Below are positions 1 through 7,928 of a stretch of 20,654 bases of DNA, in pieces. How positions within the stretch are numbered: position 1 is the first letter of the stretch; each line of letters starts with the position of its first letter. The position numbers and the translations under genes were made by a program. The stretch is from JAHFUI01 sp041485905 (lineage in GTDB: Bacteria; Acidobacteriota; Vicinamibacteria; Vicinamibacterales; CAVVIG01). Where the stretch lies: positions 1-20,654 of the forward strand of contig JBGPKK010000077.1 of assembly GCA_041485905.1 (NCBI GenBank). The letters are read 5' to 3'. The notes beneath the pieces were generated by a model that saw nothing but the letters and a program-made list of their open reading frames with translations, did no database searches and had not been told where the DNA came from.

Positions 1-14
1 AGCCTCTAGCCTCA

Positions 15-1091
15 TCAAGAAATCCGCAGCAGCTTGCTCGCGTTCCCGCCGAGTATCGCTTCCTTGTCGGCGTTGGTCAGGAACGGCGCATTCAGCACCA
101 GGTCCACCGTCACGGGCCAGTTGAACGGCACATCGGTCCCGTACAGGATCTGACCGACGCCCACCTCCGCCACGAGATGCCGCAGCCCCTCTTCCGTAAA
201 CGCCATCGTGTCGACGAGCAGCTCTCGCTTGAAGTACTCGCGCGGGTGTTTCTTGTTGGCGCAGTTGGCGTTCTGTCGCACATCGCACGCCACGTCGGTC
301 CGTCCGAGATAGGACGGCAGGTAACCGCCGGCATGAGCGCCGCAAATCTTCAGCCCGGGGAACTTGTCGAGCGTCCCGTCGAAGATCAGACGCGTGAAGA
401 AATACGTGGTCTCCAGCGGGTTTCCGATGATGTTGCCCAGATCGCCTCTTCCGCGTAGCGCGCCCTCGCGGATGATATTGTCCGCGCCTCCCGGATGCAT
501 GAACACGAGCACGCCGAGCTCGGCGGCCTTGGCCCAGAACGGATCGTATTTCGGCAGCGACACGTCCTCGCCGTTGACGTGACCGCCGATCGTGGCGCCG
601 CGAAGGCCCAACTGTTTGACGCCCTGTTCGAGCTGCTCGGCCGCCAGATCCGGATGCTGCAAGGCGACCGACGCGAGCGCGACGAACCGATCCGGGCGCG
701 CCGCCACCAACTTTGCGAGCCCTTCGTTCTGGACCTGCACGATCCGGCGCGCGAGATCGCGATCGGCCGCGTACCACCAGTAGCCGTTGATCGTCAGCGC
801 CTGCACGTCGACGCCTTGCTGATCCATGAGCTGCAGGCGCTGCGGCCCGATCACCTGGTTGCCGCCTCCACCCCCGCTCGTCGCCAGCGGCGTGCCCTTG
901 ACGACGTCAGCGACCTCCGGCACGACGCAGTGGCAGTGGATGTCGACCACTTTGATGCGCCGGCCGGCGATAGATACCTGGCGTCTCGCCGCCGCCGGCG
1001 CTTGACCGAGCCCTATCCTGGCGCCGCGGCCCATCACGTACGCTCCGGCCGTCGCACCTGCCACGGACTTCACGAAATGTCTGCGATTCAT
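15..1091 (-). CDS. Exported amidohydrolase, ACMSD/decarboxylase-like (Amidohydrolase_2)
   Basis: This 358-residue protein belongs to the metal-dependent amidohydrolase superfamily of ACMSD, gamma-resorcylate decarboxylase and related C-C or C-O hydrolases. The metal-site pattern is visible: HxH at residues 52-54 (DIHCH), H199 in FMHPGG, H253 in GAHAGG, which matches the catalytic histidine of ACMSD, and D320 in YGTDVPF. The N-terminus begins MNRRHFVKSVAGATAG, a twin-arginine-type signal with a hydrophobic stretch, so export to the periplasm is likely; characterised ACMSD-type enzymes are cytoplasmic. I chose the ATG at 1091 because GAGG lies 5 bases upstream and it starts right at the signal; an upstream extension to 1178 would run into the kelch gene. 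It follows the kelch gene by 10 bases, so the two are probably co-transcribed. The family is clear, but the substrate (perhaps an aromatic or lactone acid) is not. Confidence 0.9.
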   Translation of the reverse strand: MNRRHFVKSVAGATAGAYVMGRGARIGLGQAPAAARRQVSIAGRRIKVVDIHCHCVVPEVADVVKGTPLATSGGGGGNQVIGPQRLQLMDQQGVDVQALTINGYWWYAADRDLARRIVQVQNEGLAKLVAARPDRFVALASVALQHPDLAAEQLEQGVKQLGLRGATIGGHVNGEDVSLPKYDPFWAKAAELGVLVFMHPGGADNIIREGALRGRGDLGNIIGNPLETTYFFTRLIFDGTLDKFPGLKICGAHAGGYLPSYLGRTDVACDVRQNANCANKKHPREYFKRELLVDTMAFTEEGLRHLVAEVGVGQILYGTDVPFNWPVTVDLVLNAPFLTNADKEAILGGNASKLLRIS

Positions 1092-1101
1092 AGTGGCCTC
1101 G

Positions 1102-2064
1102 TCAGGGTAAGCGGAAAGTTTGCAAGGTATCCGAGACTCCAGTGCCGCACGCCGGCGCACCCCCCGGGATGTACACAACGCGTCCGTCCGTCGCCGCCTG
1201 AATCCCGTGCCGCGGCGAGGACATCGGCGCGAGACGCGACCACCGGCCGGTCTTCACGTCGAAGCCTTCGTTCTCGACGAACAGCTTCCCGTTGTTGCAT
1301 TCGCCGCCGAACGTGAGGATCCGGCCACGGTAGAGGACGGCTGCCATGCCGCTGCGCGGCGTGAGAAGCGGAGCCGCCGATGTCCAGGGGGGCGTCACAG
1401 CGGGGTCGTAGACGTCATGAAGACCGGTGTTGTCCGTGGATGCATCGAAGCGGCCTCCGATCACATGAATCCGTCCGTCAGACGCGATCGCGGCCAGGTG
1501 ATCGCGAGCCTTGGGCAGCGGCGCGAGCTCGCTCCACTTTCCGGTGGCCGGGTCGTAGACTTCATGTGTCGCGACGGTAACCCGATTGACGTCGCGGCCG
1601 CCGATCGCGTGAATCTTGCCAGTGAGTGCGACGACCCCCACCGCGCCGCGCGGGTTCTTCATCGGCGCCAGCGTCCGCCAGGTATCGGCCGCCGGGTCGT
1701 ATTCGAACGCAAGACTCTGCGCGTCCAGGTGCACGTTGCGCAGGAAGCCGCCGACGACGTAGATTTTTCCGTTCAGCGCGGCTGCGCCGGCGTGGCTCAG
1801 AGCATGCGGCATCGGCGCGCGCTCGCGCCAGCGATCGGTGGCAGGGTCGTACTCCTGATTGAGCGCGTGGGAATCCTGCCCGCGCGCCATGCCGCCGAGC
1901 ATGTAGATCTTGCCGTTCAGGAACACCACGGCCGCTTCGGTCCGCTGCTCGCCCAGCCGCGCCTCTTGCGACCACACGCCCTGATCTCGCGCGGGAACCG
2001 TCTGGCTGGTTCCTGCCAGACCCGCGACGATCGCCACGGCCGTAAGGATTTCGAAAAACCGCAT
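1102..2064 (-). CDS. Secreted kelch-repeat beta-propeller protein
   Basis: This 320-residue protein has a Sec-type signal peptide (MRFFEILTAVAIVAGLAG) and then six kelch motifs. Each motif shows a G-(K/R)-(I/V)-x-x-x-GG strand: GKIYMLGG, GKIYVVGG, GKIHAIGG, GRIHVIGG, GRILTFGG and a degenerate GRVVYIPGG. They are separated by EYDPATDRW-like and APMxxxR-like segments. Six repeats suggest one six-bladed propeller with little else. Secreted bacterial kelch proteins include carbohydrate epimerases such as NanM and many of unknown role; no catalytic signature is recognisable here. AAAGGGGGTC lies just upstream of the ATG. It is the first gene of a two-gene unit with the amidohydrolase and is divergent from the double hydrolase. 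The fold call is firm, but a binding, scaffold or isomerase role cannot be decided. Confidence 0.88.
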   Translation of the reverse strand: MRFFEILTAVAIVAGLAGTSQTVPARDQGVWSQEARLGEQRTEAAVVFLNGKIYMLGGMARGQDSHALNQEYDPATDRWRERAPMPHALSHAGAAALNGKIYVVGGFLRNVHLDAQSLAFEYDPAADTWRTLAPMKNPRGAVGVVALTGKIHAIGGRDVNRVTVATHEVYDPATGKWSELAPLPKARDHLAAIASDGRIHVIGGRFDASTDNTGLHDVYDPAVTPPWTSAAPLLTPRSGMAAVLYRGRILTFGGECNNGKLFVENEGFDVKTGRWSRLAPMSSPRHGIQAATDGRVVYIPGGAPACGTGVSDTLQTFRLP

Positions 2065-2171
2065 CAGACCCCCTTTGGTGAGCCTATTCTATGCTTGACA
2101 TATTCCCGGATCGGCTCTAAAAACCGAAACGCTATCCATCCGTTCGCCAATACTGTGGAAAGGCCGAATTC
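2065..2171. promoter_or_regulatory. Divergent promoter region between kelch gene and double hydrolase
   Basis: These 107 bases separate two oppositely transcribed units. On the plus strand TTGACA at 2095-2100 is followed after 17 bases by TAAAAA at 2118-2123, a consensus -35 with a 4/6 -10 box. On the minus strand a TAGAAT -10 candidate (complement of 2086-2091) lies only a few bases from the plus -35 box, with no clear -35. The two promoters would therefore overlap back to back and may compete or share an operator. No clear operator palindrome is seen. Confidence 0.5.
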
Positions 2172-4490
2172 ATGAAACCGCGGATGTTGACATCGCTGGT
2201 GGTGATCCTCGTCGCCGCCGGCGGCCGCGCGGACGCGCAAAGCTCCGCCTCTAAGGCCACGCCGCCCGCCTCCATCCCGACCGTCGCCCTCAACAACATT
2301 GCCCGTCACGGGTTCTTCTACGCGGGCGGCAAGTACGTGGGCGAGCTGGGCCCCAACAAGGAATCGACTATGGGCGGCGCCATGTACGTGGAAGTCATGG
2401 TGCCCAGGCAGATCCGCTCGCCGTACCCGGTGGTGTTCCTCCATGGAGCCGGTCAGACGGGCGTGGACTGGCTGCAGACACCCGACGGCCGGCCGGGCTG
2501 GGCCTACAACTTCCTCGACATGGGCTACGTGGTCTACCTCGAAGATTTCCCGACCCGAGGCCGCTCGCAGTACGTGCCGGGCGTTGACGGCACGGCGGAG
2601 CGTCTGAACCTGAACATCCGAACGGCGCCGAATCTGGAAGAGACGTTTACGGCATCGGCCGCGCGCGGTGATTTTCCGCAGGCCCGGAAGCACACCGCCT
2701 GGCCGGGCACCGGCCGCATCGGCGACAAGATCTTCGACGATTTCGCCAAGACCCAGGTGCAGTTCCTCGCCGGCGGACGTCAGGAGACGCTGACGCGCGA
2801 CGCGAACGTCGCGCTGCTGGACGCGATTGGCTCGCCGGTCATCCTGTTGACGCATTCGCAGGGCGGTGGATTCGGCTGGCTGATCGCCGACGCTCGCCCC
2901 AACCTCGTCAAAGCCATCGTCACGATCGAACCGGCCGCGCCGCCCATCAAAGGCGTCGATACCGCCAAGCTGACCTACAACGAAGGCGGAGGCCTGAGTT
3001 GGGGCGTGGCGAACAGCCCCATTACCTACGAGCCGTCCATCAGCAACGCGTCGGAACTGCAGACCGCGCTCGACCAGAAAGCGGAACCGGGCAAAGTGGG
3101 ATGCTACGTTCAGCGAGAGCCGGCGCGGAAGCTGAAGAACCTGCAGAACATTCCGGTCCTGTTCCTGAGCGGCGAGGGCGGCTACCACCGCGTGTACGAT
3201 CACTGTCTCGCGAAGTGGCTGAACCAGGCCGGCGTGAAGACCGAGTACGTCGAGCTGGAGAAAGTCGGCCTGACCGGCAACGGTCACATGATGATGCTGG
3301 AGAAGAACAGCGCCGACATCGCGAAGTACATGGGCGGGTGGTTGAGCAAAACCGTCAACCTCACCAAGGGCGATGTGTCGAAGGCGATGCCGCCGAAGGC
3401 GATCCCGACCTTCGCGACCCAGGACATCGCGCGCAAGGGCTTCTTCTACGCCGGCGGCAAGTACTGGGGCGACCCTGGCAAGCAGATCATGCGCGGGGCG
3501 ATGTACACCGAGGTCTGGGTCCCAAAGCAGATCCGCCAGCCGAATCCGATTGTGATCTTCCACGGGAACGGCCAGACCGGCGTGGATTGGCAGCAGACGC
3601 CGGATGGGCGGCCCGGTTGGGCGTACTACCTCGTTCAGCAGGGCTACGTCGTGTACATGGTTGACTATCCCGCCCGCGGACGCTCGGCCTACGTACCGGT
3701 GGCGGGCCCCGACGGCAAGATGCCGATCGACGGTAATCTGAGCATCCGCACGGGCCTCGAGCTCGAACGCATCTGGACGAACTCGCGCGAGCGAGGCGAT
3801 TTCCCGTTGAAGATGAACCACACGCAGTGGCCGGGCGCGGGCAAGATGGGCGATCCGGTCTTCGACGTCTTTATCAGAAGCCAGGTCCAGTCCGCCGGCG
3901 CGAGCCCGCAACTCGCCATCGATGCGGGCGTGGCCCTGCTCGACGCGATCGGCGTGCCGGTGATTCTCCTGACACACTCGCAAGGCGGGGGCATTGGGTT
4001 CGATGTCGCCGAAGATCGGCCGCAGCTAGTCAAGGCCATGGTGACAGTCGAGCCTGGAGGGCCGCAGATTGGCAACGTGAACACCGCCAACGCCCAGGCT
4101 GGACCCAGAAACCCGAATTCGTGGGGGCTGACGACGCGGCGATTCGAGTACGATCCTCCAGCGGCGCGGCCCGCGGATCTGAACGTCTTTCTCGAAGAGA
4201 AGCAGGAGCGCCCCGACGAAGCGCGCTGCTGGCTGCAGGTGGAGCCCGCCCGCAAGCTGAGCCGGTGGAAGAATATCCGGGTGCTCGATATTTCCGCCAA
4301 CGGCACCTACCATCGGACGTACGATCCGTGTATACCGAAATGGCTTAATCAGGCGGGCGTCAAGACCGATTTCGTGCGACTCGAAACGGTCGGCATCATC
4401 GGCAACAGCCATATGATGATGCTCGAGAAGAACAGCGACGACGTTATCAGATTTATCGTGGGCTGGATTCAAAAGAACACGACTACATGA
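2172..4490 (+). CDS. Secreted tandem-duplicated alpha/beta hydrolase (two complete domains)
   Basis: This 772-residue protein has a signal peptide (about residues 1-23, ending near ADAQS) and two homologous alpha/beta-hydrolase domains, about 34-395 and 409-770. Matching landmarks in both copies are ARxGFFYAGGKY (44-55, 420-431), the oxyanion HG loop (H91-G94, H464-G467), GQTGVDWxQTPDGRPGWAY, the nucleophile elbow THSQGG with S229 and S603, TxEP with E253 and E627 as the likely acid, and the C-terminal GN-x-HMMMLEKNS with H372 and H747. Both triads look intact, so both halves may be active. Single-domain relatives are about 350-400 residues, so this is a fusion by internal duplication. The ATG at 2172 has GGAAAGG 8 bases upstream and a good promoter before it. 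The stop overlaps the region of the next gene's start. A secreted esterase or lactonase-like role is inferred; the substrate is unknown. Confidence 0.9.
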   Translation: MKPRMLTSLVVILVAAGGRADAQSSASKATPPASIPTVALNNIARHGFFYAGGKYVGELGPNKESTMGGAMYVEVMVPRQIRSPYPVVFLHGAGQTGVDWLQTPDGRPGWAYNFLDMGYVVYLEDFPTRGRSQYVPGVDGTAERLNLNIRTAPNLEETFTASAARGDFPQARKHTAWPGTGRIGDKIFDDFAKTQVQFLAGGRQETLTRDANVALLDAIGSPVILLTHSQGGGFGWLIADARPNLVKAIVTIEPAAPPIKGVDTAKLTYNEGGGLSWGVANSPITYEPSISNASELQTALDQKAEPGKVGCYVQREPARKLKNLQNIPVLFLSGEGGYHRVYDHCLAKWLNQAGVKTEYVELEKVGLTGNGHMMMLEKNSADIAKYMGGWLSKTVNLTKGDVSKAMPPKAIPTFATQDIARKGFFYAGGKYWGDPGKQIMRGAMYTEVWVPKQIRQPNPIVIFHGNGQTGVDWQQTPDGRPGWAYYLVQQGYVVYMVDYPARGRSAYVPVAGPDGKMPIDGNLSIRTGLELERIWTNSRERGDFPLKMNHTQWPGAGKMGDPVFDVFIRSQVQSAGASPQLAIDAGVALLDAIGVPVILLTHSQGGGIGFDVAEDRPQLVKAMVTVEPGGPQIGNVNTANAQAGPRNPNSWGLTTRRFEYDPPAARPADLNVFLEEKQERPDEARCWLQVEPARKLSRWKNIRVLDISANGTYHRTYDPCIPKWLNQAGVKTDFVRLETVGIIGNSHMMMLEKNSDDVIRFIVGWIQKNTTT

Positions 4491-4501
4491 GGTCACTGCT
4501 T

Positions 4502-4924
4502 ATGAAAAACACATGTGCGGCAATTTTTGCGGCCGGCCTGATTTGGACGTCCGCGCCGGTCATCGCGCATCACGGGGATGCCGGGCGCTACGATGAAACG
4601 CCGTTCATCATCACGGGAACGGTCGCGGAGATCAAACTGACCAATCCTCATTCGATCCTGGTGTTCGACGTGACGGATCCGAGCGGCAAGGTCGTGAGGT
4701 GGCAGGCCGAGATGGGTGGCGGAAACCAATTGACCAGGCAATTCGGCTGGAACAAGGACATGCCGAAAATTGGCGAGAAGGTCACGCTCAATGGCCGGAA
4801 GGTGAAGAGCGGCGCTCCGTACATGAACATGACCGAGAAAGCCCAGATCGTCCTGACGGAGTCCGGCAAGGAGATTTTCAAGACACCGAACTTTGGTCAG
4901 CCAGATCCTCCGGCGAAGCCCTAG
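4502..4924 (+). CDS. Small secreted DUF6152-family protein
   Basis: The product is 140 residues. A signal peptide (MKNTCAAIFAAGLIWTSAPVIA) ends just before HHG at residues 23-25, the placement of the AHH motif that marks DUF6152 proteins. A single small domain follows with ITGTVAEIKLTNPHS, a VTDPSGKVVRWQAEMGG segment and KVTLNGRKVKSGAPYMNM. This resembles an OB-like beta barrel, and the family has no assigned function. I prefer the ATG at 4502, with GAGG 9 bases upstream. An ATG at 4487 would overlap the stop of the preceding hydrolase as ATGA and allow translational coupling, but it lacks a good ribosome site. It is probably co-transcribed with the double hydrolase. HHG with NPHS could bind a metal, which is speculation. 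Confidence 0.82.
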   Translation: MKNTCAAIFAAGLIWTSAPVIAHHGDAGRYDETPFIITGTVAEIKLTNPHSILVFDVTDPSGKVVRWQAEMGGGNQLTRQFGWNKDMPKIGEKVTLNGRKVKSGAPYMNMTEKAQIVLTESGKEIFKTPNFGQPDPPAKP

Positions 4925-4952
4925 CGGTGCGGGGTACGTGTGCATGGTTGTA

Positions 4953-4974
4953 GCGCAGGGCTTAAGCCCTGCGC
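4953..4974. repeat. Perfect 22-base palindrome (REP-like element)
   Basis: The 11-base arm GCGCAGGGCTT is followed directly by its exact reverse complement. It sits in the 87-base gap between the DUF6152 and FG-GAP genes. There is no T-run after it, so it is not a standard terminator. It resembles the short GC-rich palindromes dispersed in many Acidobacteriota genomes; read in frame it gives a GLKPCAT-like peptide. Only a genome-wide search can confirm that it is dispersed. Confidence 0.7.
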
Positions 4975-5001
4975 CACCGGAACGGTCGCGTTGAACAAGC
5001 T

Positions 5002-5010
5002 GGGAGGCGG
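5002..5010 (+). promoter_or_regulatory. Ribosome binding site fixing the FG-GAP gene start
   Basis: GGGAGGCGG lies immediately before the ATG at 5012. It supports this start over a GTG at 4940, which would translate the palindromic repeat and place 24 extra residues before the signal peptide. Confidence 0.65.
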
Positions 5011-5011
5011 C

Positions 5012-6580
5012 ATGAGACGTCGAATGGGTTCGGTGGTCGTCCTGGTGGCGGTGATCGTGGGCGGCGCCGCCTATGCCAAGTCACAGGCGCCTTCCTCTGC
5101 TTCTTCAAGCGCGGGGCAGTTGAAACAGATCGCCTATCTCAAGGCCTCGAACCCCTCCGAGGATGCCCATCTCGGCTGCGGCGGCACGCTGACCGGACAC
5201 GCAGGAAACGCGTCGGCCATCAGTGACGATGGCAACACTATCGCGATTGGCGCGCCTCACGAAAACAGCGGCGCCAGGGGCATCAACGGCAACCAGAACG
5301 ACAAGTCGGTGTACAGCGCCGGCGCCGTATACGTGTTCACACGCAGAGGCAATACTGTGGCGCAGCAGGCCTACGTCAAAGCGTCGAATCCCATGGAAGG
5401 CGCCAACTTCGGGTCCAGCGTCGTGTTGAGCCGCGACGGCAACACCATGGCAGTCGCCGCCTACTACGAGTCCAGCGCCGCGACCGGGATCAACGGCAAC
5501 CAGAACGACCACTCGATTACGGAAGCAGGAGCCGCGTATATCTTTACGCGCAGCGGCACCACCTGGTCGCAGCAGGCCTACATCAAGGCTTCGAACACGG
5601 GCAACGCCGCAGTCGGAGATGGGTTCGCCGAAGGCGATCAGTTCGGCTACTCCATCGCGTTGAGCTCCGACGGCAACACGCTGGCCGTGGGCGCGATTGG
5701 CGAAGACAGCAACGCCATGGGCGTCAACGGCGACCAGGCCGACAACTCGGCGAATCAATCTGGCGCGGCGTATGTGTTTACTCGGAGCGGCAGCACCTGG
5801 TCGCAGCAGGCGTACGTCAAGTCGTCAATGAACCGCCCGAACGTGTTGTTCGGTTATTCGATCGGGCTGAGCGCAAACGGCGACACGCTCGCCGTCGCCG
5901 AGTACGATGCCGACCGAGGGAAGGGCGCGCTGTATGTGCTCACGCGCGCGGGCGGCATGTGGTCGCATCAGGAGCGCATCCAGGCCGACAACGCGGAGAA
6001 CGGCGACTCGCTCGGGTATTCCATGGCCATCAGCGACGACGGGAACACCATCGCGGCGGGCGCCGCCGACGAGGACTGCCTCAAGCCCGGCATCAATCCG
6101 GCTGGATGCGACAAAGATCAACCGACGGACACCTCCTCGGGCGCCGCGTATGTCTTCGTACGCAACGGGAGTGCCTGGACGCAGCAGGCGTTCATCAAGT
6201 CCTCGAATCCTCACAAGAGCGACTGGTTCGGCGTCCGGATCGCCATCAGCGGCGATGGCAATACGGTGGCTGTGAGCGCTCCCCAGGAAGACGGCGCGTC
6301 GAAAGGCATCAACGGCGACCAGAACAACCTTACGTCCTCGGAGGCCGGCGCCGTCTATTTTTTCACGCGCAGCGGCACGACCTGGGCTCAGCAGGCGTAC
6401 GTCAAGAGCTCGAATTCGGAAGCCTCCGATGAGTTCGGAAGCTCGGTTGCGTTGAGTCAGGACGGCAGGATCATGCTCGTGGGAGCGCGCGGCGAAGACG
6501 GCGGCGCGAAGGGCGTCAACGGTAACCAGGCTGACAACTCGATTCGGGACGCGGGTGCGGCCTACCTGTTTGTCCGATGA
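5012..6580 (+). CDS. Secreted FG-GAP-like seven-repeat beta-propeller
   Basis: This 522-residue protein has a basic start and a hydrophobic signal (MRRRMGSVVVLVAVIVGGAA) and then seven imperfect repeats of about 60-75 residues. Each has a strand of the form (I/V)xLSxDGNTxAVGA and most a later AGAAYVFTR strand. Repeat strands begin near residues 68, 137, 215, 284, 338, 410 and 478. A GINGNQND-like loop follows in repeats 1, 2, 3, 6 and 7. Repeat 4 is shortened and lacks this loop, and repeat 5 carries a variant with two cysteines (C356, C366) that could form a disulfide. Seven repeats fit one complete integrin-alpha-like propeller. Such proteins act in adhesion or extracellular binding; no enzyme motif is visible. 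The palindrome upstream separates it from the preceding operon. The fold call is firm and the role unknown. Confidence 0.87.
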   Translation: MRRRMGSVVVLVAVIVGGAAYAKSQAPSSASSSAGQLKQIAYLKASNPSEDAHLGCGGTLTGHAGNASAISDDGNTIAIGAPHENSGARGINGNQNDKSVYSAGAVYVFTRRGNTVAQQAYVKASNPMEGANFGSSVVLSRDGNTMAVAAYYESSAATGINGNQNDHSITEAGAAYIFTRSGTTWSQQAYIKASNTGNAAVGDGFAEGDQFGYSIALSSDGNTLAVGAIGEDSNAMGVNGDQADNSANQSGAAYVFTRSGSTWSQQAYVKSSMNRPNVLFGYSIGLSANGDTLAVAEYDADRGKGALYVLTRAGGMWSHQERIQADNAENGDSLGYSMAISDDGNTIAAGAADEDCLKPGINPAGCDKDQPTDTSSGAAYVFVRNGSAWTQQAFIKSSNPHKSDWFGVRIAISGDGNTVAVSAPQEDGASKGINGDQNNLTSSEAGAVYFFTRSGTTWAQQAYVKSSNSEASDEFGSSVALSQDGRIMLVGARGEDGGAKGVNGNQADNSIRDAGAAYLFVR

Positions 6581-6610
6581 CCGACAGTCTGTCCACGACG
6601 GAGGAGATCA

Positions 6611-7912
6611 ATGCGTAAGCACGCGTCGACGATGGCGACGGGCGCGCTCGTTCTGGCGGTCGTGTTCGTGTTTGCGAACCGCCCCGCGCCTGTTCAGGGA
6701 CAAGCGAGAGGCGAAGTCAGGTTTGCGGCGGTGCCGGGCGAAAAAGGCGGCCAGGACATTTTCGGGGCGTACGAAATCGTCCCGAACTGGCCGAAGCCCA
6801 TTTCGGCGCTGCCGGGCAACGAGAAGTGGACGTGGGGAGCGGGGCAGAGCGTCTTTGCCGAGAGTCCGAATCGCGTCTTCATCCTCGAGCGCGGCGAGCT
6901 GCCGAACATTCAGCGTCCGAGGAGCATCAAGCTTCCGCAACTTGGACCGAACATCGAATTCCCCATCGGGCGGCTGCCGTTTCGGGATGCGACGTCGACC
7001 AGTCCGCCGGGAAGGCTCGAAACGCCCGATGGAAAAGTCGGTGATGATTCGGATGTCGGCAAAGCCGGTGTGGACTTCGAGTGGAAGCATTGCATCGTTG
7101 TCGTGGACGCCAACGGCAACCACATCGAGGACTGGAGCCAGTGGGACAAGATGCTGCGGCGGCCTCACGCGGTCTACATCAGCCCGTACGATCCGGAGAA
7201 GCGCGTCTGGATCGTCGACGACTACCGGCACTCCATCTTCATCTTCAGCAACGATGGGAAGCGGCTGCTGCAAACAATCGGCGAGCCCAACGTGCACGCC
7301 TCGGACGACAAGCACTTCTACCGGCCGACGTTCATAGCGTGGCTGCCCGACGGGACCTTCTTCGTCTCCGACGGGTATGCCAACACGCGCGTCGTGAAGT
7401 TCGACAAGAACGGGAAGTACCTGATGACCTGGGGCGAACCGGGCAGCAATTCGGGCAGGGGCGGTACTCAGGAGAAGCGCCCCGGCTACTTCAACAACGT
7501 GCACGGCATTGCCGTCGATCCTCAGACCCGGCAGGTCTTTGTCAACGACCGGCAAAACCACCGTGCACAGGTCTTCGACGAAAATGGCAAGTTTCTCCGC
7601 GAGTGGAGCTTCGGCCCGCCGCCGTCGGATATCCATCTGTTCGTCATTACGAGCGATCGCTATCTGTGGGCGGCCGACCGGGGAACGTCCAAGATGCTGA
7701 AGTACGACCTGAACGGCAACTTCCTGTACTCCTGGGGCACGTGGGGCGATTTCCCGGGCGGCATGTGGGGCGTGCACGGCCTGAGCGTGGATCAGGAAGG
7801 GAATTTCTACACCGCGGAAGTCGACGCCGGTCGCGCGCAGAAATTCCGTCCGCGGGCTGGCGCGAACCCGGCGTTCCTCCTCGGGAAAGCAGTGAATCCC
7901 GCCTGGAAGTAA
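6611..7912 (+). CDS. Secreted NHL/PAL-like six-bladed propeller (copy 1)
   Basis: This 433-residue protein has a signal peptide (about 1-32) and NHL-type blades like those of peptidyl-alpha-hydroxyglycine alpha-amidating lyase (PAL). Three histidines open successive blades in the way PAL presents its zinc ligands: H186 in RRPHAVYI, H298 in NNVHGIAV and H389 in WGVHGLSV. Other blade strands are VDDYRHSIFIF, VSDGYANTRVVKF, VNDRQNHRAQVF and AADRGTSKMLKY. No copper monooxygenase (PHM) domain is present in the protein or nearby, so classical peptide amidation is unlikely. The ATG at 6611 has GGAGGAG just upstream, and the FG-GAP gene ends 30 bases before it. A terminator-like hairpin lies about 28 bases after the stop. 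It is a close paralogue of the protein at 13977-15284. The fold is confident, the zinc site is inferred, and the reaction is unknown. Confidence 0.87.
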   Translation: MRKHASTMATGALVLAVVFVFANRPAPVQGQARGEVRFAAVPGEKGGQDIFGAYEIVPNWPKPISALPGNEKWTWGAGQSVFAESPNRVFILERGELPNIQRPRSIKLPQLGPNIEFPIGRLPFRDATSTSPPGRLETPDGKVGDDSDVGKAGVDFEWKHCIVVVDANGNHIEDWSQWDKMLRRPHAVYISPYDPEKRVWIVDDYRHSIFIFSNDGKRLLQTIGEPNVHASDDKHFYRPTFIAWLPDGTFFVSDGYANTRVVKFDKNGKYLMTWGEPGSNSGRGGTQEKRPGYFNNVHGIAVDPQTRQVFVNDRQNHRAQVFDENGKFLREWSFGPPPSDIHLFVITSDRYLWAADRGTSKMLKYDLNGNFLYSWGTWGDFPGGMWGVHGLSVDQEGNFYTAEVDAGRAQKFRPRAGANPAFLLGKAVNPAWK

Positions 7913-7928
7913 TCCGCAAGGCTTCGGA

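Noticed and set aside
495..2175. Plus-strand open frames opposite the amidohydrolase and kelch genes
   Set aside because: They are antisense to genes with clear motifs and signals, with arginine-rich translations and no domains.
2064..3983. Long open frame of 639 codons on the minus strand opposite the double hydrolase
   Set aside because: It lies antisense to a well-supported secreted enzyme, its translation is arginine/histidine/valine-rich without a recognisable domain, and such frames are common opposite GC-rich genes.
4940..5011. GTG start giving 24 more residues to the FG-GAP protein
   Set aside because: These residues come from the palindromic repeat, and a strong ribosome site lies directly before the ATG at 5012.
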